From NCBI GenBank assembly GCA_964371405.1, contig CAYJLV010000005.1, positions 1-64,000 on the forward strand: a stretch of DNA of 64,000 nucleotides, written 5' to 3'. The DNA is from JAMHWF01 sp964371405. Its GTDB lineage: Bacteria > Pseudomonadota > Gammaproteobacteria > Burkholderiales > Burkholderiaceae_C. Of this stretch, positions 28,437 to 36,411 are shown in pieces. The notes beneath the pieces were generated by a model. The model was not told where the DNA came from, ran no database searches, and saw only the letters and a program-made list of their open reading frames with translations. The position numbers and the translations under genes were made by a program. The first letter of the stretch is position 1. Each line of letters starts with the position of its first letter.

Positions 28437-28862
28437 CTACGACTCGAGCGTCGCCTTGAACGTCACTTCCGGAATGGCGGCCAGCGCCTTCGAGATCGGG
28501 CAGTTCTTCTTCGAGAAGTCGACCTTCTGGTCGAAGACCTCCTTGCTGACGCCCGGCACGACGGCGACGGTGTCGAGTTCGATCTTCGTGACGGTCGGTC
28601 CCGCGCCGAGATGCACGGTGGCCGTCGTGTCGATGCGGGTCGGCGGGTGGCCCGCCTCGGTGAGCTGAGCGGCGAGGAACATCGAGAAGCAGCCGGCCTG
28701 CGCGGCGCCGATCAGCTCTTCCGGGTTCGTGCCGCCCGCCGCGCCCTCGAAGCGCGTGGCGAAGGTGAAGGGCGCATTCAGGTGCCCCGAGGCGCCCGAC
28801 ATCGAGCCGGCGCCTTCCTTGAGCGTTCCCGTCCACTTTGCCTGTGCTTTTGCCGTGGCCAT
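28437..28862 (-). CDS. OsmC family peroxiredoxin-like protein
   Basis: Protein of 141 residues that reduces organic hydroperoxides in the cytoplasm through two redox cysteines, C58 in AAQAGCFSM and C120 in KKNCPISKAL. NPEELIGAAQAGCFSM and the C-terminal VTFKATLE match the OsmC subfamily (rather than Ohr). The ATG at 28862 has AAGGAG 8 bases upstream. It diverges from mobA, with about 200 bases between. Confidence 0.92.
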   Translation of the reverse strand: MATAKAQAKWTGTLKEGAGSMSGASGHLNAPFTFATRFEGAAGGTNPEELIGAAQAGCFSMFLAAQLTEAGHPPTRIDTTATVHLGAGPTVTKIELDTVAVVPGVSKEVFDQKVDFSKKNCPISKALAAIPEVTFKATLES

Positions 28863-29065
28863 GCTCGGATCTCCTTCGTGTGCGGTTGAAACGACGCCTG
28901 TCTGCGCGCTCACTGTACAGGCGCTGCGCCGGTCGTGCGCCTTCGATGGGCAGTAGCCGAGGAGGGGATTCGCCTTCCGGCCGGCCGCGTGCGCAGCGCG
29001 CGGGAATTGAAGACAATGCGCACCCGCAGAGTCGATTCGGCGCTGACTGAAAGGGCAGGACAGAG

Positions 29066-30994
29066 ATGCAGTTCCATCTGGAAGGTTTCCGCGCCGGTGA
29101 TCCGCGTATTGCCGAAGCGTCGCCGCTGGCGGTGCCGCACACCGACGCCGTGCCGGCGCAGGTCGACGTGCTGATCGTCGGCTGCGGCCCCGCCGGCCTG
29201 ACGCTGGCGGCGCAGCTCGCCGTGTTTCCCGACATCCGCACCGCCATCGTCGAGCAGAAGGACGGCGCGCTGCAGCTCGGCCAGGCCGACGGCATCGCCT
29301 GCCGCACGATGGAGATGTTCGAGGCGTTCGGCTTCGTCGGACGGGTGCTCGAGGAGGCCTGCTGGATCAACGAGGTGACGTTCTGGAAGCCCGACGAGCA
29401 CGACCCCGCGAAGATCGTGCGCCACGGTCGCGTGCAGGACACGGAAGACGGGCTCTCCGAGTTTCCGCACGTGGTGCTGAACCAGGCGCGGGTGCACGAC
29501 TTCTACCTCGACGTCATGCGCAACTCGCCGAGCCGGCTCGAGCCGCACTACTCGCGCCGCGTGCTCGACGTGACGGTGGACCGCGAGGCGAACGACTACC
29601 CCGTCACCGTGCGCATCGAGCGCAGCGAAGCCGCCCACGCCGGGCAGGTCGAGACGGTGAAGGCGCGCTACGTCATCGGCTGCGACGGTGCGCGCAGCGT
29701 GGTGCGCAAGGCCATCGGCCGCCAGCTCGTCGGCGACTCGGCCAACCAGGCCTGGGGCGTGATGGACGTGCTGGCCGTGACCGACTTTCCCGATATCCGC
29801 TACAAGTCGGCGGTGCAGTCGGCCAACGGCGGCAACCTGCTCGTGATCCCGCGCGAGGGCGGCTGCCTGGTGCGCCTGTACGTCGAGATGGACAAGCTCG
29901 GCGACGAGGAGCGCGTCGCCGAGCGTGGCATCACGGTCGATCATCTCGTCGCCGCGGCGCGGCGCATCCTGCACCCCTACACGCTGGAGGTCAAAGAGGT
30001 GCCGTGGTGGTCGATCTACGAGATCGGCCAGCGCATCTGCGATCAGTACGACGACGTGCCCGCCGGCGAGACCGGCACGCGCCCGTTGCCGCGCGTCTTC
30101 ATCGCCGGCGACGCCTGCCACACGCACAGCCCGAAGGCAGGCCAGGGCATGAACTTCTCGATGCAGGACACCTTCAACCTCGGCTGGAAGCTCGCCGCCG
30201 TGCTGCGCGGCCAGTGCGCCCCCGAGCTGCTGCACAGCTACTCGGCCGAGCGCCAGCCGGCGGCGCAGGCGCTGATCGACTTCGACCGCGAGTGGGCGAA
30301 GATGTTCAGCGACAAGCCCAAGCACTCGGGCGCCGCGGCGGCCGCGGCCGTCTCCACCGAGGGTGTCGACCCGAAGGAATTCCAGAAGTACTTCGAGCGC
30401 CATGGCCGCTTCACCGCCGGCATGGGCACGCACTATCCGCCCAACCTCATCACGGGCGAGGCAACGCACCAGCGCCTGGCCACCGGTTTCGTGATCGGCA
30501 CGCGCCTGCATTCGGCGCCGGTGGTGCGCATCACCGACGCGCGGCCGGTGCACCTGGGCCACTGCGGCAAGGCCGACGGCCGCTGGCGGCTCTATGCCTT
30601 CGCGGGTGCCGACGATGCGAGCTTGCGCGCGCTGTGCCGCTTCCTCGAGGAGTCGCCCGATTCGCCGCTGCGCAAGTACACCCGGGCCGGCCAGGACGTC
30701 GACGCCGTGTTCGACCTGCGCGCCGTCTTCCAGGCCAGCCACCGCGAGCTGGCCATCGAATCGATGCCCGCGCTGCTGCTGCCGCGCAAAGGCCGCCACG
30801 GCCTGCGCGACTACGAGAAGGTGTTCTGCCCCGACCTGAAGAACGGCCCCGACATCTACGACGAGCGTGGCGTCGACCGCGCGCAGGGCGCCCTCGTCGT
30901 CGTGCGCCCCGACCAGTACGTCGCGCATGTGCTGCCGCTGCATGCGCACCAGGCGCTGGCGGACTTCTTCGCGGGGTTCATGCTGAAGAGCTGA
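29066..30994 (+). CDS. mobA: 3-Hydroxybenzoate 4-monooxygenase
   Basis: Flavoprotein aromatic hydroxylase of 642 residues converting 3-hydroxybenzoate to protocatechuate with NADPH and oxygen. It has the FAD fingerprint VLIVGCGPAGLTLAAQL, the DG motif YVIGCDGARSVVRKAIG, the GD motif VFIAGDACHTHSPKAGQGMN and the C-terminal thioredoxin-like domain of the phenol-hydroxylase branch. Long stretches (LGQADGIACRTMEMFEAF, QDTEDGLSEFPHV) match Comamonas MobA as I remember it. The ATG at 29066 has GGGCAGGA upstream. No MarR-type MobR regulator or ring-cleavage genes are next to it, unlike the Comamonas locus; it may draw on distant pathway genes. Confidence 0.9.
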   Translation: MQFHLEGFRAGDPRIAEASPLAVPHTDAVPAQVDVLIVGCGPAGLTLAAQLAVFPDIRTAIVEQKDGALQLGQADGIACRTMEMFEAFGFVGRVLEEACWINEVTFWKPDEHDPAKIVRHGRVQDTEDGLSEFPHVVLNQARVHDFYLDVMRNSPSRLEPHYSRRVLDVTVDREANDYPVTVRIERSEAAHAGQVETVKARYVIGCDGARSVVRKAIGRQLVGDSANQAWGVMDVLAVTDFPDIRYKSAVQSANGGNLLVIPREGGCLVRLYVEMDKLGDEERVAERGITVDHLVAAARRILHPYTLEVKEVPWWSIYEIGQRICDQYDDVPAGETGTRPLPRVFIAGDACHTHSPKAGQGMNFSMQDTFNLGWKLAAVLRGQCAPELLHSYSAERQPAAQALIDFDREWAKMFSDKPKHSGAAAAAAVSTEGVDPKEFQKYFERHGRFTAGMGTHYPPNLITGEATHQRLATGFVIGTRLHSAPVVRITDARPVHLGHCGKADGRWRLYAFAGADDASLRALCRFLEESPDSPLRKYTRAGQDVDAVFDLRAVFQASHRELAIESMPALLLPRKGRHGLRDYEKVFCPDLKNGPDIYDERGVDRAQGALVVVRPDQYVAHVLPLHAHQALADFFAGFMLKS

Positions 30995-31049
30995 CGGCAC
31001 CCCGCTCGCCGAGTACGTCGAGCGACCCTCCGGGAGGGTTCGGGCCTGG

Positions 31050-31064
31050 CTTGGGGCGGCCCGG
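31050..31064 (-). repeat. short copy of the 45833-type intergenic repeat
   Basis: CTTGGGGCGGCCCGG is the exact complement of CCGGGCCGCCCCAAG within the repeat at 45833-45897. It lies in the 162-base gap after mobA. That gap also has a small ACCCTCCGGGAGGGT palindrome (about 31025-31039) and otherwise nothing recognisable. Confidence 0.45.
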
Positions 31065-31156
31065 CGCAGCGGCCCGGGGATGACGGCACATGTCTGGCGT
31101 CGCGGCGCGGTCCGCGGCACACTGGGGTTTCAGCCCCGGACCCCAAGGAGGTCGCC

Positions 31157-31642
31157 ATGACGATCCCTTCGCGCCTTCAGACCTATCTCGAACAGCGCGA
31201 CGCGCGCTACGAGGTCTGCACCCACCCGCACAGCCGCACCAGTGCGCAGACCGCGCGCACCGCCCACGTGCCGCCGCACCAGCTCGCCAAGACCGTCGTC
31301 GTGGAAGACGATGCCGGCTGCCTGACGATGGCGGTGCTGCCGTCGGACCGCCGCGTCAAGCTCGCCGACCTGTCGCGCCTGCTCGGCGCGAAGGATCTGC
31401 ATCTCGCCGACAGGAGCCGCGTCGACGCGATGTTCGGCGACTGCGATCCCGGCGCCGTGCCCACGTTCGGCATGGCGTGGGGCGTCGACACCGTGGTCGA
31501 CGACGAGCTCGAAGCCGGCCCGTCCGTCTACATCGAGTGCGGCGAACACGAGCGCCTGCTGCAGATGTCGCACGAGCAGTTCCACGCGCTGATGCAGGAC
31601 GCGCGGCACGGGCAGTTCGGCGCCGCGGAGCCGCTACATTGA
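31157..31642 (+). CDS. YbaK/ProX-type aminoacyl-tRNA deacylase domain protein
   Basis: Single-domain protein of 161 residues related to YbaK and to the editing domain of prolyl-tRNA synthetase, which hydrolyse mischarged tRNA. HQLAKTVVVEDDAG contains the conserved catalytic lysine; GDCDPGAVPTFG and the C-terminal ECGEHERLLQMSHEQF are typical of this stand-alone group. The ATG at 31157 has AAGGAGG 7 bases upstream. The CBS gene follows in the same direction after 37 bases. Confidence 0.87.
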   Translation: MTIPSRLQTYLEQRDARYEVCTHPHSRTSAQTARTAHVPPHQLAKTVVVEDDAGCLTMAVLPSDRRVKLADLSRLLGAKDLHLADRSRVDAMFGDCDPGAVPTFGMAWGVDTVVDDELEAGPSVYIECGEHERLLQMSHEQFHALMQDARHGQFGAAEPLH

Positions 31643-31679
31643 CGACGAATACAGTGGACGCCGCACGAGGAGCCGCCCG

Positions 31680-32123
31680 ATGACCACCGTCGCCCAGATC
31701 ATCAAGACCAAGGCCGAGCGATCGGTCCACACCATCGGCCCCGATCTGTCGGTGCTCGACGCCTTGCAGGCGATGGCGCAGAAGAACGTCGGCGCGCTGG
31801 TCGTCGTCGACGACGCCCGCCGGGTGGTCGGCATCGTGACCGAGCGCGACTACGCGCGCAAGATGGTGCTGATGGACCGCTCGTCGCAGGCCACGCCGGT
31901 GCGCGCGATCATGTCCAGCCCGGTGATGTACGTGCGGCCGGCGCGCACCAGCGAGGAGTGCATGGCGCTGATGACGGAGAACCGGCTGCGCCACCTGCCG
32001 GTGCTCGACGACGAAGACAACCTCGTCGGTCTGGTTTCGATCGGCGACCTCGTCAAGGACATCATCTCGGAGCAGCAGTTCATCATCGAGCAGCTTGAGC
32101 AATACGTCAGCGGGCGGCGCTGA
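31680..32123 (+). CDS. CBS-domain pair protein
   Basis: Cytoplasmic protein of 147 residues with two CBS motifs (about 10-65 and 75-130). VGIVTERDYARKMVLM and NRLRHLPVLDDEDNLVGLVS are hallmarks of the widely distributed YtzB/Hrp1-like stand-alone CBS proteins, which bind adenine nucleotides. It differs in sequence from the CBS protein at 4076. It lies between the YbaK gene and a small acidic protein gene, with the next start 29 bases on, suggesting a three-gene unit. Confidence 0.87.
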   Translation: MTTVAQIIKTKAERSVHTIGPDLSVLDALQAMAQKNVGALVVVDDARRVVGIVTERDYARKMVLMDRSSQATPVRAIMSSPVMYVRPARTSEECMALMTENRLRHLPVLDDEDNLVGLVSIGDLVKDIISEQQFIIEQLEQYVSGRR

Positions 32124-32152
32124 CTCGCGCCCGAGCCGCAAGGAGACTCACC

Positions 32153-32464
32153 ATGAGCACCCGCAACGACTCCCCGCCCGAAGGCGACTTCGCCAAGCTG
32201 ATCGACGAGCAGCTCGAACTCGCCGCGGCAAGGATCCCGGCACTGGTGCCGACCACCGCGCATCCCTCGCCCGCGGACCACGAGGAGCGCAAGGCCGCTC
32301 ACCCGAGCTTCGAAGACGTGCTGCTCGGCAATGCCGAGCCCTCGCCCGAAATGCTGGAGGAAATCGCCGCGCTGGAAGCCGCCCCCGAGCTGAGCGAAGA
32401 AGAACTGGCGCGCCAGGCACTGGCCGATGGCGGCGCCGACGGCGACCCGGCGACGCCCGAGTAG
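32153..32464 (+). CDS. Small acidic hypothetical protein
   Basis: Protein of 103 residues without recognised family, rich in Glu, Ala and Pro, probably largely disordered with one helix (GDFAKLIDEQLELAAARI). The ATG at 32153 has AAGGAGA 9 bases upstream, and codon use matches its neighbours, which supports a real gene. It follows the CBS gene in the same direction and is convergent with the His-rich exported protein gene. Confidence 0.65.
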   Translation: MSTRNDSPPEGDFAKLIDEQLELAAARIPALVPTTAHPSPADHEERKAAHPSFEDVLLGNAEPSPEMLEEIAALEAAPELSEEELARQALADGGADGDPATPE

Positions 32465-32503
32465 CGGCAACGCCGACCGGGGCGCCGGCCCGGCGCGGGG
32501 CGG

Positions 32504-33013
32504 TCAGCGCACGGTGTAGCCGCGCCCCTCCATGCACGCCAGCGTCGCGCGATGGAAGAAGCCGGCGTCGGCCATCGCGCCGGGCTGCGTCGTCGCCCAG
32601 CGGTTGCAGTCCTGGCGGTCGGCCTCGGTCTGCGCCGGGCTCTGGCCCTGGCGCGGATAGATGACGGGTTCGGGCGCGCGCGGCAAGGCGGGCGGCGCTT
32701 CGTAATAGGCCACCGGCGGTCGCGTGTCGTAGTAGTAGGCCCCCGGCGGTGCCGTGACATAGGCCGGCTGCCACGCCACGTCGGCGCGCTGGTGGTGATA
32801 GAGCGCCGCCAGCCCGATACCCAGGCCCAGGCCGCCCCAGAACACGCCGGGGTGGTGCCGATGATGCCCGTGCCCTGCGTGGCCGTGGCTCTGCACATGG
32901 CCGCCGCGACCGTGGCCGCCACCGTGGCGGCCTCCGGCATCGGCCGGTGCGGCCGTGACCGCAAGCGCCAGCGCGGTGATCGAGAGGGCGAGGGTGCGGG
33001 ACAGCACGTTCAC
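32504..33013 (-). CDS. Histidine-rich exported protein
   Basis: Protein of 169 residues starting at GTG 33013 with AAGGAG 7 bases upstream. A signal peptide (SRTLALSITALALAVTAAPADA) precedes a His/Gly-rich stretch of about 30 residues with about a dozen histidines (HGHAGHGHHRHHPG), then a short hydrophobic glycine-rich segment, a Pro/Tyr-rich part (PPGAYYYDTRPP) and a C-terminal QDCNRWATTQPG...CMEGRGY resembling small periplasmic glycine-zipper proteins. The histidines suggest metal binding or buffering in the periplasm; this is inference. Upstream frame codons are ignored. Confidence 0.75.
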   Translation of the reverse strand: MNVLSRTLALSITALALAVTAAPADAGGRHGGGHGRGGHVQSHGHAGHGHHRHHPGVFWGGLGLGIGLAALYHHQRADVAWQPAYVTAPPGAYYYDTRPPVAYYEAPPALPRAPEPVIYPRQGQSPAQTEADRQDCNRWATTQPGAMADAGFFHRATLACMEGRGYTVR

Positions 33014-33127
33014 GATCGGCTCCTTGCGGCAACGCGGGGTGATTCGACAGCATAGGCCGGATCGCGGCCCGGCGCCCCGCACAATCGATGTTTCGTCATC
33101 GATCCTTCACATGCGAGCGAGCACGCC

Positions 33128-34567
33128 ATGACCTACCCGGATACCCAGCTCTACATCAACGGCCAATGGTGCGATTCCGCCGACAGCCGCACGCTCGCCG
33201 TGTTCAATCCCGCCACGGGCAACGAGATCGGCCGCGTCGCGCATGCGGGCCGGGCCGACCTCGATCGCGCGCTCGAAGCGGCGCAACGCGGCTTCGAGAC
33301 CTGGCGCGACCTGCCGCCCGCCGAGCGCAGCCGGGTCATGCGCCGCGCCGCGGGGTTGATGCGCGAGCGCGCCGCCGAGATCGGGCGCGTGCTGACGCAG
33401 GAGCAGGGCAAGCCGCTGGCCGAAGCCAAGGCCGAGGCGGTTGCGGCGGCCGACATCATCGAGTGGTTTGCCGAAGAGGGCTTTCGCGTCTACGGCCGCA
33501 TCGTGCCGTCGCGCGGCAAGCCCGAACTGCGCCAGATGGTGCTGAAGGATCCGGTCGGCCCGGTCGCCGCCTTCACGCCGTGGAACTTCCCGATCAACCA
33601 GGTGGTGCGCAAGGTCGGCGCCGCGCTGGCGGCCGGCTGCTCGATGCTCGTCAAGGCCGCCGAGGAAACGCCCGCCGCGCCGGCCGCGCTGGTGCGCGCC
33701 TTCGCCGACGCCGGCCTGCCGCCCGGCGTGCTCGGGCTGGTTTACGGCAACCCGGCCGAGATCTCGGCCTATCTGATCCCGCACCCCGTCATCCGCAAGA
33801 TCACCTTCACCGGCTCGACCGTCGTCGGCAAGCAGCTCGCCGCGCTCGCCGGCCAGCACATGAAGCGCGTGACGATGGAGCTGGGCGGCCACGCGCCGGT
33901 GATCGTCGCCGAGGACGCCGACATCGCGCTCGCCGTCAAGGCCGCGGGCAGCGCCAAGTTCCGCAACGCCGGGCAGGTGTGCATCTCGCCGACGCGCTTT
34001 CTGGTGCACGAGAGCATCGCGCGCGACTTCGCCGGCGCGCTGGCCAAGCAGGCACAGGGCCTGAAGGTCGGCGACGGACTCGAGGAAGGCACGCAGATGG
34101 GGCCGCTCGCCAACCCGCGCCGGCTCACGGCGATGGCCGAGTTCACGCGCGACGCGGTCGAGCAGGGCGCGACGCTGCTGGTTGGCGGCGCGCGCATCGG
34201 CGAGGCCGGCAACTTCTGGCAGCCGACGGTCCTCGCCGACGTGCCGCAGGCCGCGAAGGTGTTCAACGACGAGCCGTTCGGCCCGCTGGCGGCGATGCGC
34301 AGCTTCGAGACGCTCGACGATGCGATCGCCGAAGCGAACCGCCTGCCCTACGGCCTGGCCGGCTACGCCTTCACGCGCTCGCTGAAGAACGCCGACCTGC
34401 TGGCGCGCCGCGTCGAGGTCGGCATGCTGTGGATCAACTGCCCGGCGCTGCCGTCGGCCGAGATGCCGTTCGGCGGCCTGAAGGACTCGGGCTACGGTTC
34501 GGAGGGCGGGCCCGAGGCGCTGGAGGCCTACCTCAACACGCGCGCCGTCGCCGTGATGAATGTCTGA
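33128..34567 (+). CDS. NAD(P)-dependent succinate-semialdehyde dehydrogenase family protein
   Basis: Aldehyde dehydrogenase of 479 residues. FTPWNFPINQVVRKVGAAL, the general-base Glu in MELGGHAP (E251) and the catalytic Cys in GQVCISPTRF (C285) are intact. The sequence is closest in feel to GabD-like succinate-semialdehyde dehydrogenases, but alpha-ketoglutarate-semialdehyde or other semialdehydes are possible. It stands alone: divergent from the His-rich protein gene, and followed by a 173-base gap in which I see nothing definite. Confidence 0.87.
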   Translation: MTYPDTQLYINGQWCDSADSRTLAVFNPATGNEIGRVAHAGRADLDRALEAAQRGFETWRDLPPAERSRVMRRAAGLMRERAAEIGRVLTQEQGKPLAEAKAEAVAAADIIEWFAEEGFRVYGRIVPSRGKPELRQMVLKDPVGPVAAFTPWNFPINQVVRKVGAALAAGCSMLVKAAEETPAAPAALVRAFADAGLPPGVLGLVYGNPAEISAYLIPHPVIRKITFTGSTVVGKQLAALAGQHMKRVTMELGGHAPVIVAEDADIALAVKAAGSAKFRNAGQVCISPTRFLVHESIARDFAGALAKQAQGLKVGDGLEEGTQMGPLANPRRLTAMAEFTRDAVEQGATLLVGGARIGEAGNFWQPTVLADVPQAAKVFNDEPFGPLAAMRSFETLDDAIAEANRLPYGLAGYAFTRSLKNADLLARRVEVGMLWINCPALPSAEMPFGGLKDSGYGSEGGPEALEAYLNTRAVAVMNV

Positions 34568-34740
34568 TCGGTGCTGCCGAACGGCGTTTGGAGAACGTTT
34601 GGCGGTAGACGCGGCCGAGAGTTGCGGCGCGGCTTGTGCCGGCCGGGAACGCGCCGGCGCGTCGCGACATCCATGGCCGTGAGATCCGTGGTGCGGCGCA
34701 CGGGGTGCCGCCGACGGCCTCGCTGTAATGGAGCAATGAC

Positions 34741-35280
34741 ATGTCCGCAAGGAACACTCTCGTCGCGCTGGCTGTGTGGGCCGGCGCGCTGGCCGGCGCG
34801 CAGGCGCAAGGCACGCCGCCCGACGATGCGCAGATCGCGTCGATCGTCGTGACCGCCAACCAGGTCGATATCGATGCCGGCAAGCTCGCCGCGACGCGTG
34901 CCGCGTCGAAGGACGTCAAGGACTTCGCGCAGTTGATGATCAGCGATCACTCGGGCGTCAACAAGTCCGCCGTCGAACTGGTGCAGCGGCTGAAAGTGAC
35001 GCCGAAGGACAACCCGACCAGCCAGAGCCTCCAGCGCGGCGGCGACGAGAACCTCGCGAAGCTCGGCAAGCTGCAGGGTGCGGCGTTCGACCGCGCCTAC
35101 GTCGAGCACGAAGTCGCCTATCACCAGGCCGTGCTCGACGCGCTGGACCAGACGCTGATCCCGCACGCGAAGAACGCCGAGCTCAAGGCGCTGCTGGTCA
35201 AGGTGCGGCCGGCCTTCGTCGCCCATCTCGATCACGCGAAGCAGCTGCTGACGCGGCTGCCCGGCGCGGGCCGTGGCTGA
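34741..35280 (+). CDS. DUF4142 exported protein
   Basis: Protein of 179 residues with a signal peptide (TLVALAVWAGALAGAQAQ) and the helical DUF4142 domain at about 27-165 (VDIDAGKLAATRAASKDVKDFAQLMISDHS; EHEVAYHQAVLDALD), a ferritin-like fold found in periplasmic proteins of unknown function. Its last bases overlap the cupredoxin gene by 8, placing it first in a three-gene operon with a cupredoxin and a sigma factor. Confidence 0.87.
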   Translation: MSARNTLVALAVWAGALAGAQAQGTPPDDAQIASIVVTANQVDIDAGKLAATRAASKDVKDFAQLMISDHSGVNKSAVELVQRLKVTPKDNPTSQSLQRGGDENLAKLGKLQGAAFDRAYVEHEVAYHQAVLDALDQTLIPHAKNAELKALLVKVRPAFVAHLDHAKQLLTRLPGAGRG

Positions 35281-35650
35281 GCGCGCGCGCCGCGCGAGCG
35301 CCGCGACGGCGCTCGGCGCCGCACTGATCGTCGCGGCGGGCATGGCGGGCGTGGGTGGTGCAGCGGGCGCGGCGGGTGCCGCACCGGCGGCCGCGACGAC
35401 GCACACCGTCGCGATCGACGGCATGCAGTTCGTGCCCGCCACCCTGCGCGTTCGGCGCGGCGATACCGTGGTGTGGGTCAATCGCGACCTGGTGCCGCAC
35501 ACCGCCACGGCGCCGCGGCGCTTCGACTCGGGGGCCGTCGCTGCCGGCGCCTCCTGGCGCCATGTCGTGACGGAAGATGGCCGCGTCGACTACGTGTGCA
35601 CCCTGCACCCCACAATGAAAGCCACGCTGTGGGTGGAGACCGACCGATGA
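35273..35650 (+). CDS. Cupredoxin-domain periplasmic protein
   Basis: Protein of 125 residues: signal peptide then a plastocyanin-like domain of about 85 residues. Type-1 copper ligands are recognisable as His in LVPHTAT and the Cys-His-Met cluster in VCTLHPTM. Expected to carry electrons or bind copper in the periplasm. It starts at GTG 35273 inside the end of the DUF4142 gene, and its TGA overlaps the ATG of the sigma factor (ATGA), so all three are translationally coupled. Confidence 0.88.
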   Translation: MAERARRASAATALGAALIVAAGMAGVGGAAGAAGAAPAAATTHTVAIDGMQFVPATLRVRRGDTVVWVNRDLVPHTATAPRRFDSGAVAAGASWRHVVTEDGRVDYVCTLHPTMKATLWVETDR

Positions 35651-36342
35651 CCGCTGATGCAAGCATCGCGCGCGACGCCGACCTGCCCGACGACGACCCT
35701 GTGCTGGCGCGCCGCATCGCGGCCGGCGACCGGGTGGCGTTCGCCGCGCTGATGCGAACCCACAACCGGCGCCTCTACCGCCTGGCGCGCGCCACGCTGC
35801 GCCACGACGCCGAAGCCCAGGACGCGCTGCAGGAGGCCTGGCTGTGCGCGTTCCGCTCGATCGGCAGCTTTCGCGGCGATGCGGCGCTCGCCACCTGGCT
35901 GTCGCGCCTGGTGCTCAACGAATGCCTCGGCCGTCTGCGCCGGCAGGCGCGGCGCGACAACATCGTGCCGATGTTCGCTCTGCCCGACGGCGAGGACACG
36001 CTCGACACGGCGGTCGATGACGATGCGCGGACGCCGGAGCGGCTGGCGGCGCGCGCCGAGATCCGCCGGTTGCTCGAGCGCAGGCTCGACGCGCTGCCCG
36101 AGGACTTCCGCACCGTGTTCGTGCTGCGCAGCGTCGAGGAGCTGAGCGTCGAAGAGACGGCGCAGTGCCTCGACATCGCCGAGGCGACGGTGCGCTCGCG
36201 CCACTTCCGCGCGCGCAGCCTGCTGCGCGAGTCGCTCGCGCAGGACTTCGACCTCGCGCAGCACGACGTGTTCGACTTCGGTGGCCCGCACTGCGACCGC
36301 ATCGTCGAGCGCGTGCTCGAGCGGCTGGGCGCGCCGGATTGA
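35647..36342 (+). CDS. ECF-type RNA polymerase sigma factor
   Basis: Sigma-70-family protein of 231 residues. Region 2 (about 25-100) has MRTHNRRLYRLARATLRHD, the core-binding and -10-recognition helix DALQEAWLCAFRSIGSFRG and WLSRLVLNECL. Region 4 (about 140-200) has LPEDFRTVFVLRSVEELSVEETAQCLDI then the helix-turn-helix ATVRSRHFRAR. No anti-sigma factor gene follows; instead the preceding genes encode DUF4142 and cupredoxin proteins. The start overlaps the cupredoxin stop. The C-terminal ~30 residues (DFDLAQHDVFDFGGPHCDR) are an extra tail with one Cys and two His that might respond to metal. Confidence 0.9.
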   Translation: MTADASIARDADLPDDDPVLARRIAAGDRVAFAALMRTHNRRLYRLARATLRHDAEAQDALQEAWLCAFRSIGSFRGDAALATWLSRLVLNECLGRLRRQARRDNIVPMFALPDGEDTLDTAVDDDARTPERLAARAEIRRLLERRLDALPEDFRTVFVLRSVEELSVEETAQCLDIAEATVRSRHFRARSLLRESLAQDFDLAQHDVFDFGGPHCDRIVERVLERLGAPD

Positions 36343-36365
36343 GCGGCGCAGTCGTTCACTCTCGA

Positions 36366-36403
36366 CCCCCTCTCCCGCGCGCGGGAGAGGGTTGGGGTGA
36401 GGG
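36366..36403. repeat. REP-like palindrome (single copy)
   Basis: CCCTCTCCCGCGCGCGGGAGAGGG followed by TTGGGGTGAGGG, between the convergent sigma-factor and methyltransferase-like genes. Same element as at 18330 and 49783; it may also act as a bidirectional transcription stop. Confidence 0.85.
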
Positions 36404-36411
36404 TGCGTCGT

